From an uncultured Alcanivorax sp. (lineage in GTDB: Bacteria; Pseudomonadota; Gammaproteobacteria; Pseudomonadales; Alcanivoracaceae): a stretch of 64,000 nt of DNA. The stretch is taken from the NCBI GenBank assembly GCA_913055795.1, contig CAJXLA010000003.1, positions 1-64,000 of the forward strand, read 5' to 3'. Of this stretch, positions 46,706-55,797 are shown piece by piece. Made by a program: the position numbers and the translations under genes. The notes under the pieces were generated by a model. The model was not told the DNA's origin and searched no databases. It saw only the letters and a list, made by a program, of their open reading frames with translations. The number at the start of each line of letters is the position of its first letter. Position 1 is the stretch's first letter.

Positions 46706-48936
46706 TCCTCGTCCTCTTCGTTTTCGGTGGAGGTGTCGGCGGGCAACCAGTGATGCAGCAGCGTCTCCAGATTATCCAGATGAATGGGCTTGGCCAGAAA
46801 ATCGTCCATGCCGGCCGCCATGCAGCGCGACTGCACGTCCTCGACCGTATTGGCGGTAATGGCGATCACCGGAATGCGCTGATCTCCGTGCTCGCGTTCA
46901 CGGATGCGCCGGGTCACCTCGAAACCGTCCAGTCCGGGCATCATGCAATCCATTAGCACCAGGTCGAAACGTTCGCGGTCCAGCAGCTCCAGGGCCCGCT
47001 CACCGCTGTCCACCACCTTCACCTGGTACCCCAGTTTGTCGAGCATGCCCCGGGCCACGAGTTGATTGATTTCATTGTCTTCCACCAGCAGCAGCCGGTA
47101 ATGGCTCCGGGCGCGGCGGTCCGCGGGCGAGTCCCCGGTCTTGTCCGCTACCGGCTGGCGGGCCTCGATGTTATACAGCTGACGCAGGGCGTTGCGCAGG
47201 CTCTGGCGATGCACGGGCTTGATCAGTACGGTAACGCCACGCTTGTCCACCAGCTTCTGCACCACCCGCTCGGCCCGTTCCTCGATACCGACCATGAGAA
47301 CCACACCCACCGCGGACAGGCTGGGATCGTCCAGTACCGTCTGACAGAGATTCAGAGCCGAGCCCCGGCGCGACCAGGTATCCACCAGCAACACCTGAAA
47401 ATCCACCTTCGACCGGTGGCTCTCGCGCAACGCCTGGAGGGCGTGATCATAGTTGTCCGCCGGCACACAGCTGCTGCCCAGCGCCTCGAATTCCTCCTGC
47501 AGCGCTTCCTCGGTACCCGATGCGGCACCGGCTACCAGGGCACGATCCGCGCCCATGACCTGGCCCAGCTCGCTCATTTCGCGCATATCGGGCTGCATGC
47601 CCAGGTGGGCGGTGAAGTAAAAGATACTGCCCTCGCCCGGACGGCTATCCGCATGAATCTCGCCGTTCATGGCTTCCACCAGGCCCTTGCACACCAGCAG
47701 ACCGAAACCGGTCGACTGTGGATCCCGGCCGTCCTCGCGCGGATGCAGGAACTCGTCCTGAAAGACATGCTGCAGCGTGGCTGCGTCCATCCCCGGGCCC
47801 TCGTCAGCCACACTGATGCGCAACATGCCGTCGCGCTCGCTTGACGGATCAAAGCGCACGCGCACGATGATCTGGCCCTGTTCGCTGAACTTGATGGCAT
47901 TGCTCAGCAGATTGGTCAGGATCTGCAATACACGCTCGCGATCGCCACGCACTCTGCGGGGCAGGTGCCGGTCCACGCTGCAGCTGAGTTCCAGGTTGTT
48001 GCGTTCGGCCATGGAGCCGAAGGCCTCAAGGGTTTGTTCAATGGCGCGGCGCAAATCGAAAAAGTCCGGATTGAGCGTAATCCGGCCGGTGAGAATGCGG
48101 CTGTAATCCAGAACATCGTCAATCAGCGAAAGCAGCAGCTTGCCGGACTGGGCCGCCACCTGATGATACTCACGCTGCTCCGGGGTGAGTTCGGTGTCCT
48201 CCATGAGTGAAAGCATGCCCATCATGGAATTCATGGGCGTGCGCAATTCATGAGCCAGGCGATAGACCAGGCTCAGCTGCACCGAGCGTCCCGCCGCTTC
48301 CGCGGGCCCGGGACTCACTTCCCGGCGCGGTGTGGGCCGGCGTTCGCGGGCCATGGCATGCCAGAAGGCGAGATGCTGTTCACGAAAGGTACGCAGCAGA
48401 TAGGCGCTGTACACGCCCAGCAGAATGGCCAGTACCACAGATTCCGGATCGGCCTCCGCGACGAGCACCAGGATGGTGGGCAGAAACACCAGGGGTACGC
48501 AGCTCTGGCGGGCCGCCAGCGAGCCCATCCAGGAATTGCCCAGGGCCGTGACCACGCCAATGTTGTAGATGCAGACCACTACAAAGGCCGCATCCACACT
48601 GTACAGACGCACCACCAGGGCCATGAGCAGGCCCCAGACCAGCGAATGCAGAATCAGACCACCGCCGAAGAGGCGGCGCCAGCGCCCCGGTCCCGCACCG
48701 TGGATCTGATCGAAGCGCACCACCAGCAGCAGTCGGAAACCGGTCAGCAGCAGGATGGCCAGTCCAAAGGTGACCGCCAGGGCCCGGTACTGGCTCCACA
48801 GATCGCCCCAGACACTGACAAAGGCATAGACAAGCAGTGCGGAGAGCAGGCCCAGCACGGAGTTGCGGGCGGCGCGATAGTCTACCTGGCGCAGTATCTT
48901 GCGGTCCTTGACGACCGGCGTGGCGGAACGCTCCAT
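46702..48936 (-). CDS. Membrane hybrid histidine kinase/response regulator
   Basis: TM N terminus; HisKA LAHELRTPMNSMMG; HATPase; canonical REC LVLMDCMMPGLDG preceded by a divergent REC-like domain. Confidence 0.93.
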   Translation of the reverse strand: MERSATPVVKDRKILRQVDYRAARNSVLGLLSALLVYAFVSVWGDLWSQYRALAVTFGLAILLLTGFRLLLVVRFDQIHGAGPGRWRRLFGGGLILHSLVWGLLMALVVRLYSVDAAFVVVCIYNIGVVTALGNSWMGSLAARQSCVPLVFLPTILVLVAEADPESVVLAILLGVYSAYLLRTFREQHLAFWHAMARERRPTPRREVSPGPAEAAGRSVQLSLVYRLAHELRTPMNSMMGMLSLMEDTELTPEQREYHQVAAQSGKLLLSLIDDVLDYSRILTGRITLNPDFFDLRRAIEQTLEAFGSMAERNNLELSCSVDRHLPRRVRGDRERVLQILTNLLSNAIKFSEQGQIIVRVRFDPSSERDGMLRISVADEGPGMDAATLQHVFQDEFLHPREDGRDPQSTGFGLLVCKGLVEAMNGEIHADSRPGEGSIFYFTAHLGMQPDMREMSELGQVMGADRALVAGAASGTEEALQEEFEALGSSCVPADNYDHALQALRESHRSKVDFQVLLVDTWSRRGSALNLCQTVLDDPSLSAVGVVLMVGIEERAERVVQKLVDKRGVTVLIKPVHRQSLRNALRQLYNIEARQPVADKTGDSPADRRARSHYRLLLVEDNEINQLVARGMLDKLGYQVKVVDSGERALELLDRERFDLVLMDCMMPGLDGFEVTRRIREREHGDQRIPVIAITANTVEDVQSRCMAAGMDDFLAKPIHLDNLETLLHHWLPADTSTENEEDEE

Positions 48937-49002
48937 GGCGCTCTCCTTGATCGCGTTGATGCGGCCCCGTGCGGTCCCGGACCCGCCGCAGTCAGGCGAA
49001 CC

Positions 49003-51318
49003 CTAGCACTCCGCCTGGTCCGCTTCCACCCCCGCACGCCGGCGCCGGTCCAGCGCGATCAGCAGGGGCACGAAAAAGAAGAAGTCCACGAACAACGCCA
49101 GGGCAATGGTCATGGCCGACAACTGCCCCATGCTGGCATTGGGATAGAAATGGCTGGTGCCGATAACGGCGAAGTTCGCCACCAGCACTACCGAAGTGCC
49201 CACCAGGGCCACGCCCACGGTCCGGAAGGCATAGCGCACCGCTTCCGGGGTGCGCTGTCCCAGTTCCCGCTTGGCACGGACATACTTGCTGAGAAAGTGC
49301 ACGGTGTCGTCCACCACAATACCCAGGGTCATGCAGCCCACCACGGACACCGCCAGGCCGATCTCGCCATTGACCCAGGCCCAGAGGCCGAAAGCCATGC
49401 CCGCCGGAAACAGATTGGGAATCAGTGACAAGAGTCCATACCGGACCGAACGCAGCGCCAGCATGAGCAACAGCGAAACCGCCACCAGGGCCACGGCCGC
49501 GCCCACCAGCATGCTGCGGATATTGCGCTGGGTGACGGTGCCGAAGAGGATGTCCATGCCCGTGCCGTGCGCCTGCATGGTTTCGGGCCAGTGCGTCTCC
49601 ATCCACGCCTCGGCCCGGCGGTTGAATGCCAGTACGGGCGTGGAACCAATGTTCTCCAGCATCACCACCACGCGACCGTGGCGCTTGTTGATATCCAGCT
49701 GGTTCTGCAGACCCAGCCCCCGGGGCAGCGACATCTCGTACATCAGGGTGTACTGGCTGATCAGCGCGCGGCGGTCCGGAATCCGGAAGTATTCGTCCCG
49801 GCCCTGGTTCATGTCCCGGTTGAGACGCTTGATGACGTTACTGAAGGCATTCACGAACACCACATGCTCCTGCTCGCGCAGCCAGGAGACGAATTCATCC
49901 ATTCTTTTCAGGTACGCCGGATCCATGGTGCCGCCCGCCTCGCCGGAATCCACCGAATAATCGATACGATGCATACCCGTCATCTCGCGCATGGCGAAAT
50001 CATTGACGCGGCGCACCTCGAAGGTTTCGTCAAAGTATTCGTTGAAGACGTCGTTGATGCGGTTCTGGGGGATGCTGGCCAGCAGGATGAGTACAGCCAC
50101 CCCGGTGCCCGCCAGCAGAGGCCGGTAGTAACGGATTACCCCCTGCGCCAACCGGTCCATGGCCTCGCTGCCACCGGACGCTTGCCGGGAAGACACCTGG
50201 TGCGGTACCAGCGCAATCAGCGCGGGCAGCAAGACCACAGAGAGCACGAACGCGGCCAGCACCCCCATGACCACCACATTGCCCAGTACCCGGAAGGGAT
50301 CGGAGTCGGCGAAATTGAGAATGGCAAAGCCCAGCGCCGTGGTGATGCTGGTCAGCCAGATGGGCTGAAAGTTGATACGCAGACTTTCCAGAATGGCCGG
50401 CCGCCATGCCTCCCCGACCAGAAGCTGCTGGCGATAGGTGGTGAGCATGTGGATACAGTCGGCCACCGCCAGCGTAAGAATCATGGACGGCGCCATACCC
50501 ACCACCGGCGAGAACGCCATACCCAGCCACACGGACAGCCCCAGCGCGATGACGATGGAACAGGCCACCACCACCAGAACCAGACCGGTGAAGAGCACAT
50601 GGCGCAGGATCAGCAGCAGACAGACCAGCATGACCACAAAGGCCAGTGGCAATATGGTTCTCAGGGCCTGTTCCGTGGCTTTTTCCGTGGCCTGCGAAAA
50701 GACCACCGTGCCCGTGAGCATGAATTCGACATCCGGGTAACGCTGCTCGAAATCCCGGGCCATTCTCCGGGCCGCGCGGGTAATCTTCGGCGCCTCGCTG
50801 TTCTGCTCATCCATGGTGACCGTCACGGCCACCCCGGCCACATGCCCTTCCGGTGACAGGATCCGCCCCACCAGGGAAGGCTCGTTCACCGCCACCTCGC
50901 GGGCAGACTGGATGGCTTCCGACGACATCTCGGAAGCATCCTGCACCAGCGGATTGATGTTGAGGGTGTCGCCATCCACCCGGGTGTGCTGGAAATTCAC
51001 CGGCGAGTCCACCCGGGTCGCATTGGGCAGCGTCCAGGCCTGCTCGGTCAGCTCCTCCAGGGCAACCAGGTTCGCGCGCGTAAAGATGTCGTCATGGTCC
51101 GGATGGACCACGAAAAGCACCATCTCATTGGCAGTGAAGCGGTCCTCCAGCTGACGGAAACGCTGGAAATCAGGATTGTCCTTGGTGAAAAAGATCCGCG
51201 GATTGTTGTTGTTCTCGAAGTCCTTGAGGCCCCAGCCGGCCAGTGCAGTACACACCAGTATCGTCAGCACCACCGTCCAGGGATGCTCCACGACCCATTG
51301 ATTCCAGCGTTCCAGCAC
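49003..51318 (-). CDS. RND superfamily/MMPL-type exporter
   Basis: ~770 aa with two sets of TM clusters around large loops; SMILTLAVADCIHML and VGCMTLGIVVDDTVHFLSKY. Confidence 0.9.
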   Translation of the reverse strand: MLERWNQWVVEHPWTVVLTILVCTALAGWGLKDFENNNNPRIFFTKDNPDFQRFRQLEDRFTANEMVLFVVHPDHDDIFTRANLVALEELTEQAWTLPNATRVDSPVNFQHTRVDGDTLNINPLVQDASEMSSEAIQSAREVAVNEPSLVGRILSPEGHVAGVAVTVTMDEQNSEAPKITRAARRMARDFEQRYPDVEFMLTGTVVFSQATEKATEQALRTILPLAFVVMLVCLLLILRHVLFTGLVLVVVACSIVIALGLSVWLGMAFSPVVGMAPSMILTLAVADCIHMLTTYRQQLLVGEAWRPAILESLRINFQPIWLTSITTALGFAILNFADSDPFRVLGNVVVMGVLAAFVLSVVLLPALIALVPHQVSSRQASGGSEAMDRLAQGVIRYYRPLLAGTGVAVLILLASIPQNRINDVFNEYFDETFEVRRVNDFAMREMTGMHRIDYSVDSGEAGGTMDPAYLKRMDEFVSWLREQEHVVFVNAFSNVIKRLNRDMNQGRDEYFRIPDRRALISQYTLMYEMSLPRGLGLQNQLDINKRHGRVVVMLENIGSTPVLAFNRRAEAWMETHWPETMQAHGTGMDILFGTVTQRNIRSMLVGAAVALVAVSLLLMLALRSVRYGLLSLIPNLFPAGMAFGLWAWVNGEIGLAVSVVGCMTLGIVVDDTVHFLSKYVRAKRELGQRTPEAVRYAFRTVGVALVGTSVVLVANFAVIGTSHFYPNASMGQLSAMTIALALFVDFFFFVPLLIALDRRRRAGVEADQAEC

Positions 51319-51403
51319 GGGATGTCACTCTCAGCCACTTGGTACCGGGCGCAGTCTAGTCTTGTTTGAACAGGGTGTCATTTATTGACGCGGCGTCCTC
51401 TAT

Positions 51404-51426
51404 TTGACCTTTACGTAAACGTAAGG
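51404..51426 (+). promoter_or_regulatory. Candidate LiuR (MerR-type) operator/promoter region
   Basis: TTGACC followed by palindrome TTACGTAAACGTAA (51411-51424), 22 bp upstream of the liuR start. Confidence 0.6.
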
Positions 51427-51445
51427 CTTGTTCAGAATCGGCCTC

Positions 51446-51826
51446 ATGAACCAAGAAATCTGGACCATCGGCGAGCTGGCACGCACCTTCGGGATCACCA
51501 CCCGGGCGATCCGCTTCTACGAGCACGAGGGCCTGCTGCACCCGGAACGCGACGGTCAGACCCGGATCTACCGCCCGCGGGACCGGGTGCGGCTCAAGCT
51601 CATTCTGCGCGGCAAGCGCCTGGGTTTCTCGCTGTCGGAGAGCCGGGAACTGATCAACATGTACAGCCCCGACGCGGACAACCGGGATCAACTCGAAGCG
51701 CTGCTGGACAAGATCGACGACCGGCGCCGGCAGCTGGAACAGCAAAAGCGCGACATCGCGGCCATGGAAAGCGAGCTGAACGAAGTGGAACAACGCTGCC
51801 GGGACGCCCTGGCCGAACGCGCCTGA
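51446..51826 (+). CDS. liuR: MerR family regulator, LiuR-like
   Basis: WTIGELARTFGITTRAIRFYEHEGLLHPERDGQTRIYRPRDRVRLKLILRGKRLGFSL; heads the liu operon. Confidence 0.88.
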   Translation: MNQEIWTIGELARTFGITTRAIRFYEHEGLLHPERDGQTRIYRPRDRVRLKLILRGKRLGFSLSESRELINMYSPDADNRDQLEALLDKIDDRRRQLEQQKRDIAAMESELNEVEQRCRDALAERA

Positions 51827-51838
51827 TCAACAGGAGTC

Positions 51839-53008
51839 ATGATGCGACACTACCCCACCCTGCAATACGGCCTGGACGAAACCCTGACCGCATTGCGCGA
51901 TACGGTCTATGCCTTTGCCCAAAACGAAATCGCCCCCCGGGCCGCCGAAATCGACGAAACCAACACCTTCCCGGCGGATCTCTGGCCCCGCATGGGCGAG
52001 TTGGGCCTGCTCGGTATCACCGTCGAGGAAGAATACGGTGGCTCGGACATGGGCTATCTGGCCCATGTGATCGCCATGGAGGAAATCAGCCGGGCCTCCG
52101 CGTCCGTGGGCCTGTCCTATGGCGCGCATTCCAATCTCTGCGTTAACCAGATCCGGCTCAACGGCACCGAGGAACAGCGCCGCAAGTATCTGCCCGGCCT
52201 GCTCTCGGGCGAGCAGATCGGGGCGCTGGCCATGAGTGAAACCGGTGCCGGCTCGGACGTGGTGAACATGAAACTGCGCGCGGAACACAAAGGGGATCAT
52301 TATCTGCTCAACGGCAGCAAGATGTGGATTACCAATGGACCGGATGCCCATACCTATGTGATCTACGCCCGAACGGACCCGGACGCCGGCTCCAAAGGCA
52401 TTACCGCCTTTATTGTCGAGCACGATTTTCCCGGTTTCTCGCGCGCGCAGAAACTGGACAAGCTGGGCATGCGCGGTTCCAACACCGGTGAGCTGGTCTT
52501 CGAGGACTGCAAGGTACCCGTGGAAAACGTGCTGGGCGGCGAAGGCCGCGGCGCGGGGGTTCTCATGAGCGGGCTGGACTATGAACGCGCCGTACTCTCG
52601 GGTGGACCCGTCGGGGTCATGCAGGCCTGTCTGGATGAAGTCATCCCCTATGTCCATGAACGCGAACAGTTCGGCCAGCCCATCGGCGAATTCCAGCTGA
52701 TGCAGGCCAAGCTCGCCGACATGTATACCCGGCTGAGTGCGTCGCGCAGCTACCTCTATGCCGTGGCCCAGGCCTGCAACCGGGGCGAGACCCAGCGTAA
52801 GGATGCCGCCGGCTGCATCCTCTTCTGCGCCGAAAACGCCACCCAGCAAGCGCTGGACGCCATCCAGGCCCTGGGCGGCAATGGCTATATCAACGAATAT
52901 CCGACGGGGCGTTATCTTCGGGATGCAAAGCTTTATGAAATTGGAGCCGGTACAAGTGAAATCCGACGTATGCTGATTGGTAGAGAGCTTTTCAATGAGA
53001 CCACGTGA
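51839..53008 (+). CDS. liuA: Isovaleryl-CoA dehydrogenase
   Basis: ACAD family; [57 protein letters not shown]. Confidence 0.93.
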   Translation: MMRHYPTLQYGLDETLTALRDTVYAFAQNEIAPRAAEIDETNTFPADLWPRMGELGLLGITVEEEYGGSDMGYLAHVIAMEEISRASASVGLSYGAHSNLCVNQIRLNGTEEQRRKYLPGLLSGEQIGALAMSETGAGSDVVNMKLRAEHKGDHYLLNGSKMWITNGPDAHTYVIYARTDPDAGSKGITAFIVEHDFPGFSRAQKLDKLGMRGSNTGELVFEDCKVPVENVLGGEGRGAGVLMSGLDYERAVLSGGPVGVMQACLDEVIPYVHEREQFGQPIGEFQLMQAKLADMYTRLSASRSYLYAVAQACNRGETQRKDAAGCILFCAENATQQALDAIQALGGNGYINEYPTGRYLRDAKLYEIGAGTSEIRRMLIGRELFNETT

Positions 53009-53238
53009 GCACCCGATTCGCTCCAATTCGGCGTAGGCTAACCTCGGCTTTGCCGAGGTTAAGCTCCGAAAGCAGCGTGCTGGAGCCAAATTGGCGCTGG
53101 TACCAGCTTGATCAGACGGATGCTGATTGGAAGGGAACTCTTTGAGGAAACATCGTGAACGCATTTACCAGCACCTATTCGGCGGAGGCTAACCTCGACT
53201 TTGCCGAGGTTAAGCTGCGAAAGGAGCGTGCCGGAGCC
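52938..53238 (+). repeat. Two tandem ~150-bp repeat units containing the liuA 3' end plus a fold-back module
   Basis: Unit 1 52938-53087, unit 2 53088-53238, partial third start at 53239 (AAATCGGTGCC); both encode IGAGTS(E/L)[11 protein letters not shown](N/E)ET(T/S)* then ATTCGGCG.AGGCTAACCTCG.CTTTGCCGAGGTTAAGCT. Confidence 0.92.
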
Positions 53239-53277
53239 AAATCGGTGCCCCTGAACAATCGAAAGGATTAGATGGCC

Positions 53278-53333
53278 GTAGGGTGCGCCCATGCGCACCC
53301 TTGCCGAGGACGGTGCGCATGGGCGCACCCTAC
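53278..53333. repeat. Perfect 22-bp inverted repeat (REP/terminator-like) between liuA and liuB
   Basis: GTAGGGTGCGCCCATGCGCACC (53278-53299) and GGTGCGCATGGGCGCACCCTAC (53312-53333). Confidence 0.92.
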
Positions 53334-53377
53334 AATTTTCGGCTTGCGTCTTTCGTCTTTTTACTGGAGATCCTTTT

Positions 53378-54988
53378 ATGTCCGTAATCAAGAGCCGCGT
53401 CCAGCCCGGCGGCGAGGACTTTGAGAACAACCGCACCCACAACGAGGAGCTGGTAGCGGACCTGAAAAAGGAACTCGACCGCGCGGCCCGGGGCGGTGGC
53501 GACCAGGCGCAGGCGCGGTTGCGCGAACGCGGCAAGCTGCCCGTGCGCGAACGTATTGAACGCTTGCTGGACCCGGGCTCCCCTTTTCTGGAACTGTCGC
53601 CGCTGGCCGCGCGCGATGTCTACGAAGGCGAAGACGTCCCGGCCGCGGGCTGCGTGGGCGGCATCGGCCGCGTCAACGGGCTGGAATGCGTGATCGTGGC
53701 CAATGATCCCACGGTCAAGGGGGGTAGCTATTATCCGCTCACGGTGAAAAAGCATCTGCGTGCCCAGGCCGTGGCGGAAGACAACAACCTGCCCTGCATC
53801 TATCTGGTGGACTCGGGCGGCGCCAACCTGCCCCGCCAGGACGAGGTCTTCCCGGACCGGGATCACTTCGGCCGCATCTTCTTCAACATGGCCAATCTGT
53901 CGGCTCAGGGCATACCCCAGATCGCGGTGGTGGTGGGCTCCTGCACCGCCGGCGGTGCCTATGTCCCCGCCATGGCGGACGAAACCATTATCGTGCGCGA
54001 CCAGGGCACCATCTTTCTCGCCGGACCGCCGCTGGTGAAAGCGGCCACGGGGGAAGACGTAACGGCCGAGGAACTGGGCGGTGCCGTATTGCACACGGAG
54101 CAATCCGGCGTGGCCGATCACCTGGCCGAGAACGAAGATCACGCCCTGCAGCTGGCCCGTCACTGCATCGGCCGTACCAACCGGCGCAAGACCCATCTGC
54201 AGGATACGGCCGAGCCCCGGCCGCCGCGTCATGACCCGAAGGAACTCTACGGCATTATTCCACCGTCCACGCGTCAGGCCATGCCCGCGCGCGAAATCAT
54301 CGCCCGGATCGTGGACGACTCGGAACTGGATGAGTTCAAGGCGCGCTACGGAACCTCCCTGGTCACCGGCTTCGCGCGCATCCACGGCTATCCCGTGGGC
54401 ATTGTCGCCAACGACGGCATCCTGTTTTCCGAATCCGCCACCAAGGGTGCGCACTTCATCGAGCTGTGCAACCAGCGCAAGGTGCCGCTGATCTTTCTGC
54501 AGAACATTACCGGCTTCATGGTGGGCCCGAAATACGAAGCCGAAGGCATCGCCCGGCACGGTGCCAAGATGGTCAATGCCGTCGCCTGCTCCACGGTGCC
54601 CAAATTCACCGTCGTTACCGGCGGCAGCTTTGGCGCGGGCAACTACGGCATGTGCGGGCGCGCCTATGATCCGCGTTTCATGTTTCTCTGGCCCAATGCC
54701 CGGATATCGGTCATGGGCGGCGAACAGGCGGCCAGTGTGCTCACCCAGGTGAAAGAGGCCGCCCTGCGCAAGAAAGGCGAGGTCTGGGACGCCGACGAAG
54801 CGCGCGCATTCCAGCAGCAGATGGTGGAAAAATACGAGGCCATGGCCCATCCCTATTACGCCAGCGCGCGTCTGTGGGACGACGGCGTTATCGATCCGGC
54901 GGACACCCGGGATGTGCTGGGTCTGGCCATTTCCGCCAGCTTGAACGCCCCCATTCCGGATGCGCGCTACGGCGTCTTCCGCATGTAG
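53378..54988 (+). CDS. liuB: Methylcrotonoyl-CoA carboxylase carboxyltransferase (beta) subunit
   Basis: [44 protein letters not shown]; operon context. Confidence 0.95.
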   Translation: MSVIKSRVQPGGEDFENNRTHNEELVADLKKELDRAARGGGDQAQARLRERGKLPVRERIERLLDPGSPFLELSPLAARDVYEGEDVPAAGCVGGIGRVNGLECVIVANDPTVKGGSYYPLTVKKHLRAQAVAEDNNLPCIYLVDSGGANLPRQDEVFPDRDHFGRIFFNMANLSAQGIPQIAVVVGSCTAGGAYVPAMADETIIVRDQGTIFLAGPPLVKAATGEDVTAEELGGAVLHTEQSGVADHLAENEDHALQLARHCIGRTNRRKTHLQDTAEPRPPRHDPKELYGIIPPSTRQAMPAREIIARIVDDSELDEFKARYGTSLVTGFARIHGYPVGIVANDGILFSESATKGAHFIELCNQRKVPLIFLQNITGFMVGPKYEAEGIARHGAKMVNAVACSTVPKFTVVTGGSFGAGNYGMCGRAYDPRFMFLWPNARISVMGGEQAASVLTQVKEAALRKKGEVWDADEARAFQQQMVEKYEAMAHPYYASARLWDDGVIDPADTRDVLGLAISASLNAPIPDARYGVFRM

Positions 54989-54999
54989 GAGTCCGATTC

Positions 55000-55797
55000 A
55001 TGAGCGTTGATTTCACCATCGACGGCGACATTGCCCGGATCACCGTGGACCGGGACGACAAGCGCAACGCCTTTGACGCCGACATCATCGGCGAATTGAC
55101 CCGTTCACTGGACCAGGTGGCGCAATATCCGGAAGTGCGCGCCGTGGTGCTGGGCGGCGCGGGCAAGCATTTCAGTGCCGGCGCCGACCTCGCCTGGATG
55201 CGTGCCATGGCGGACATGGATCATGACGACAATATCGCCGATGCGCGGCGCCTGGCAGCCCTCATGGACGCCATCGACCAGTGTCCGCGTCCGGTGGTGG
55301 TCCGGGTTCAGGGGGCCGCCTTCGGCGGCGCGCTGGGCCTCATCTGTGCCGCTGATATTGCCGTGGCGAGCGACGACGCGCGCTTTTGTCTCAGCGAGGT
55401 ACGCCTGGGCATTCTGCCCGCGGTGATCGCCCCCTATGTGGTGCGTGCACTGGGCCAGCGCCAGGCGCGGCGGTTCTTCATGACCGCGGAGGTCATCCCG
55501 GCGGCAACGGCGGAACAGCTTTCGCTGGTGCACAAGGTGGTTCCCCGCGACCAACTGGATGACACCGTGGACGAACAACTGAATCTGCTGCGCGGCGGCG
55601 CACCCGGTGCTCAGTGCCGGGCCCGGGAACTGGTGGAACGGGTCGCGCACGGGCCTGTTGATGAATCCATGCGCGATTACACCGCTGGATTGATCGCCGA
55701 ACTGCGCGACGCCGACGAGGGCCGGGAAGGTCTGTCCGCTTTCCTGGAAAAGCGAACCCCGAAGTGGCGTGCGAGCAGCCGGGAGAACGAATCATGA
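55000..55797 (+). CDS. liuC: Enoyl-CoA hydratase family protein, probable methylglutaconyl-CoA hydratase
   Basis: Crotonase motif GKHFSAGADLAWMRAM; liuB-C-D order. Confidence 0.92.
   Translation: MSVDFTIDGDIARITVDRDDKRNAFDADIIGELTRSLDQVAQYPEVRAVVLGGAGKHFSAGADLAWMRAMADMDHDDNIADARRLAALMDAIDQCPRPVVVRVQGAAFGGALGLICAADIAVASDDARFCLSEVRLGILPAVIAPYVVRALGQRQARRFFMTAEVIPAATAEQLSLVHKVVPRDQLDDTVDEQLNLLRGGAPGAQCRARELVERVAHGPVDESMRDYTAGLIAELRDADEGREGLSAFLEKRTPKWRASSRENES

Noticed and set aside
53031-53240. Integron attC sites
   Set aside because: GGCTAAC...GTTAAGC resembles R-boxes, but it lies inside a 23-bp hairpin, too short and wrongly placed for attC, and no integrase is present.
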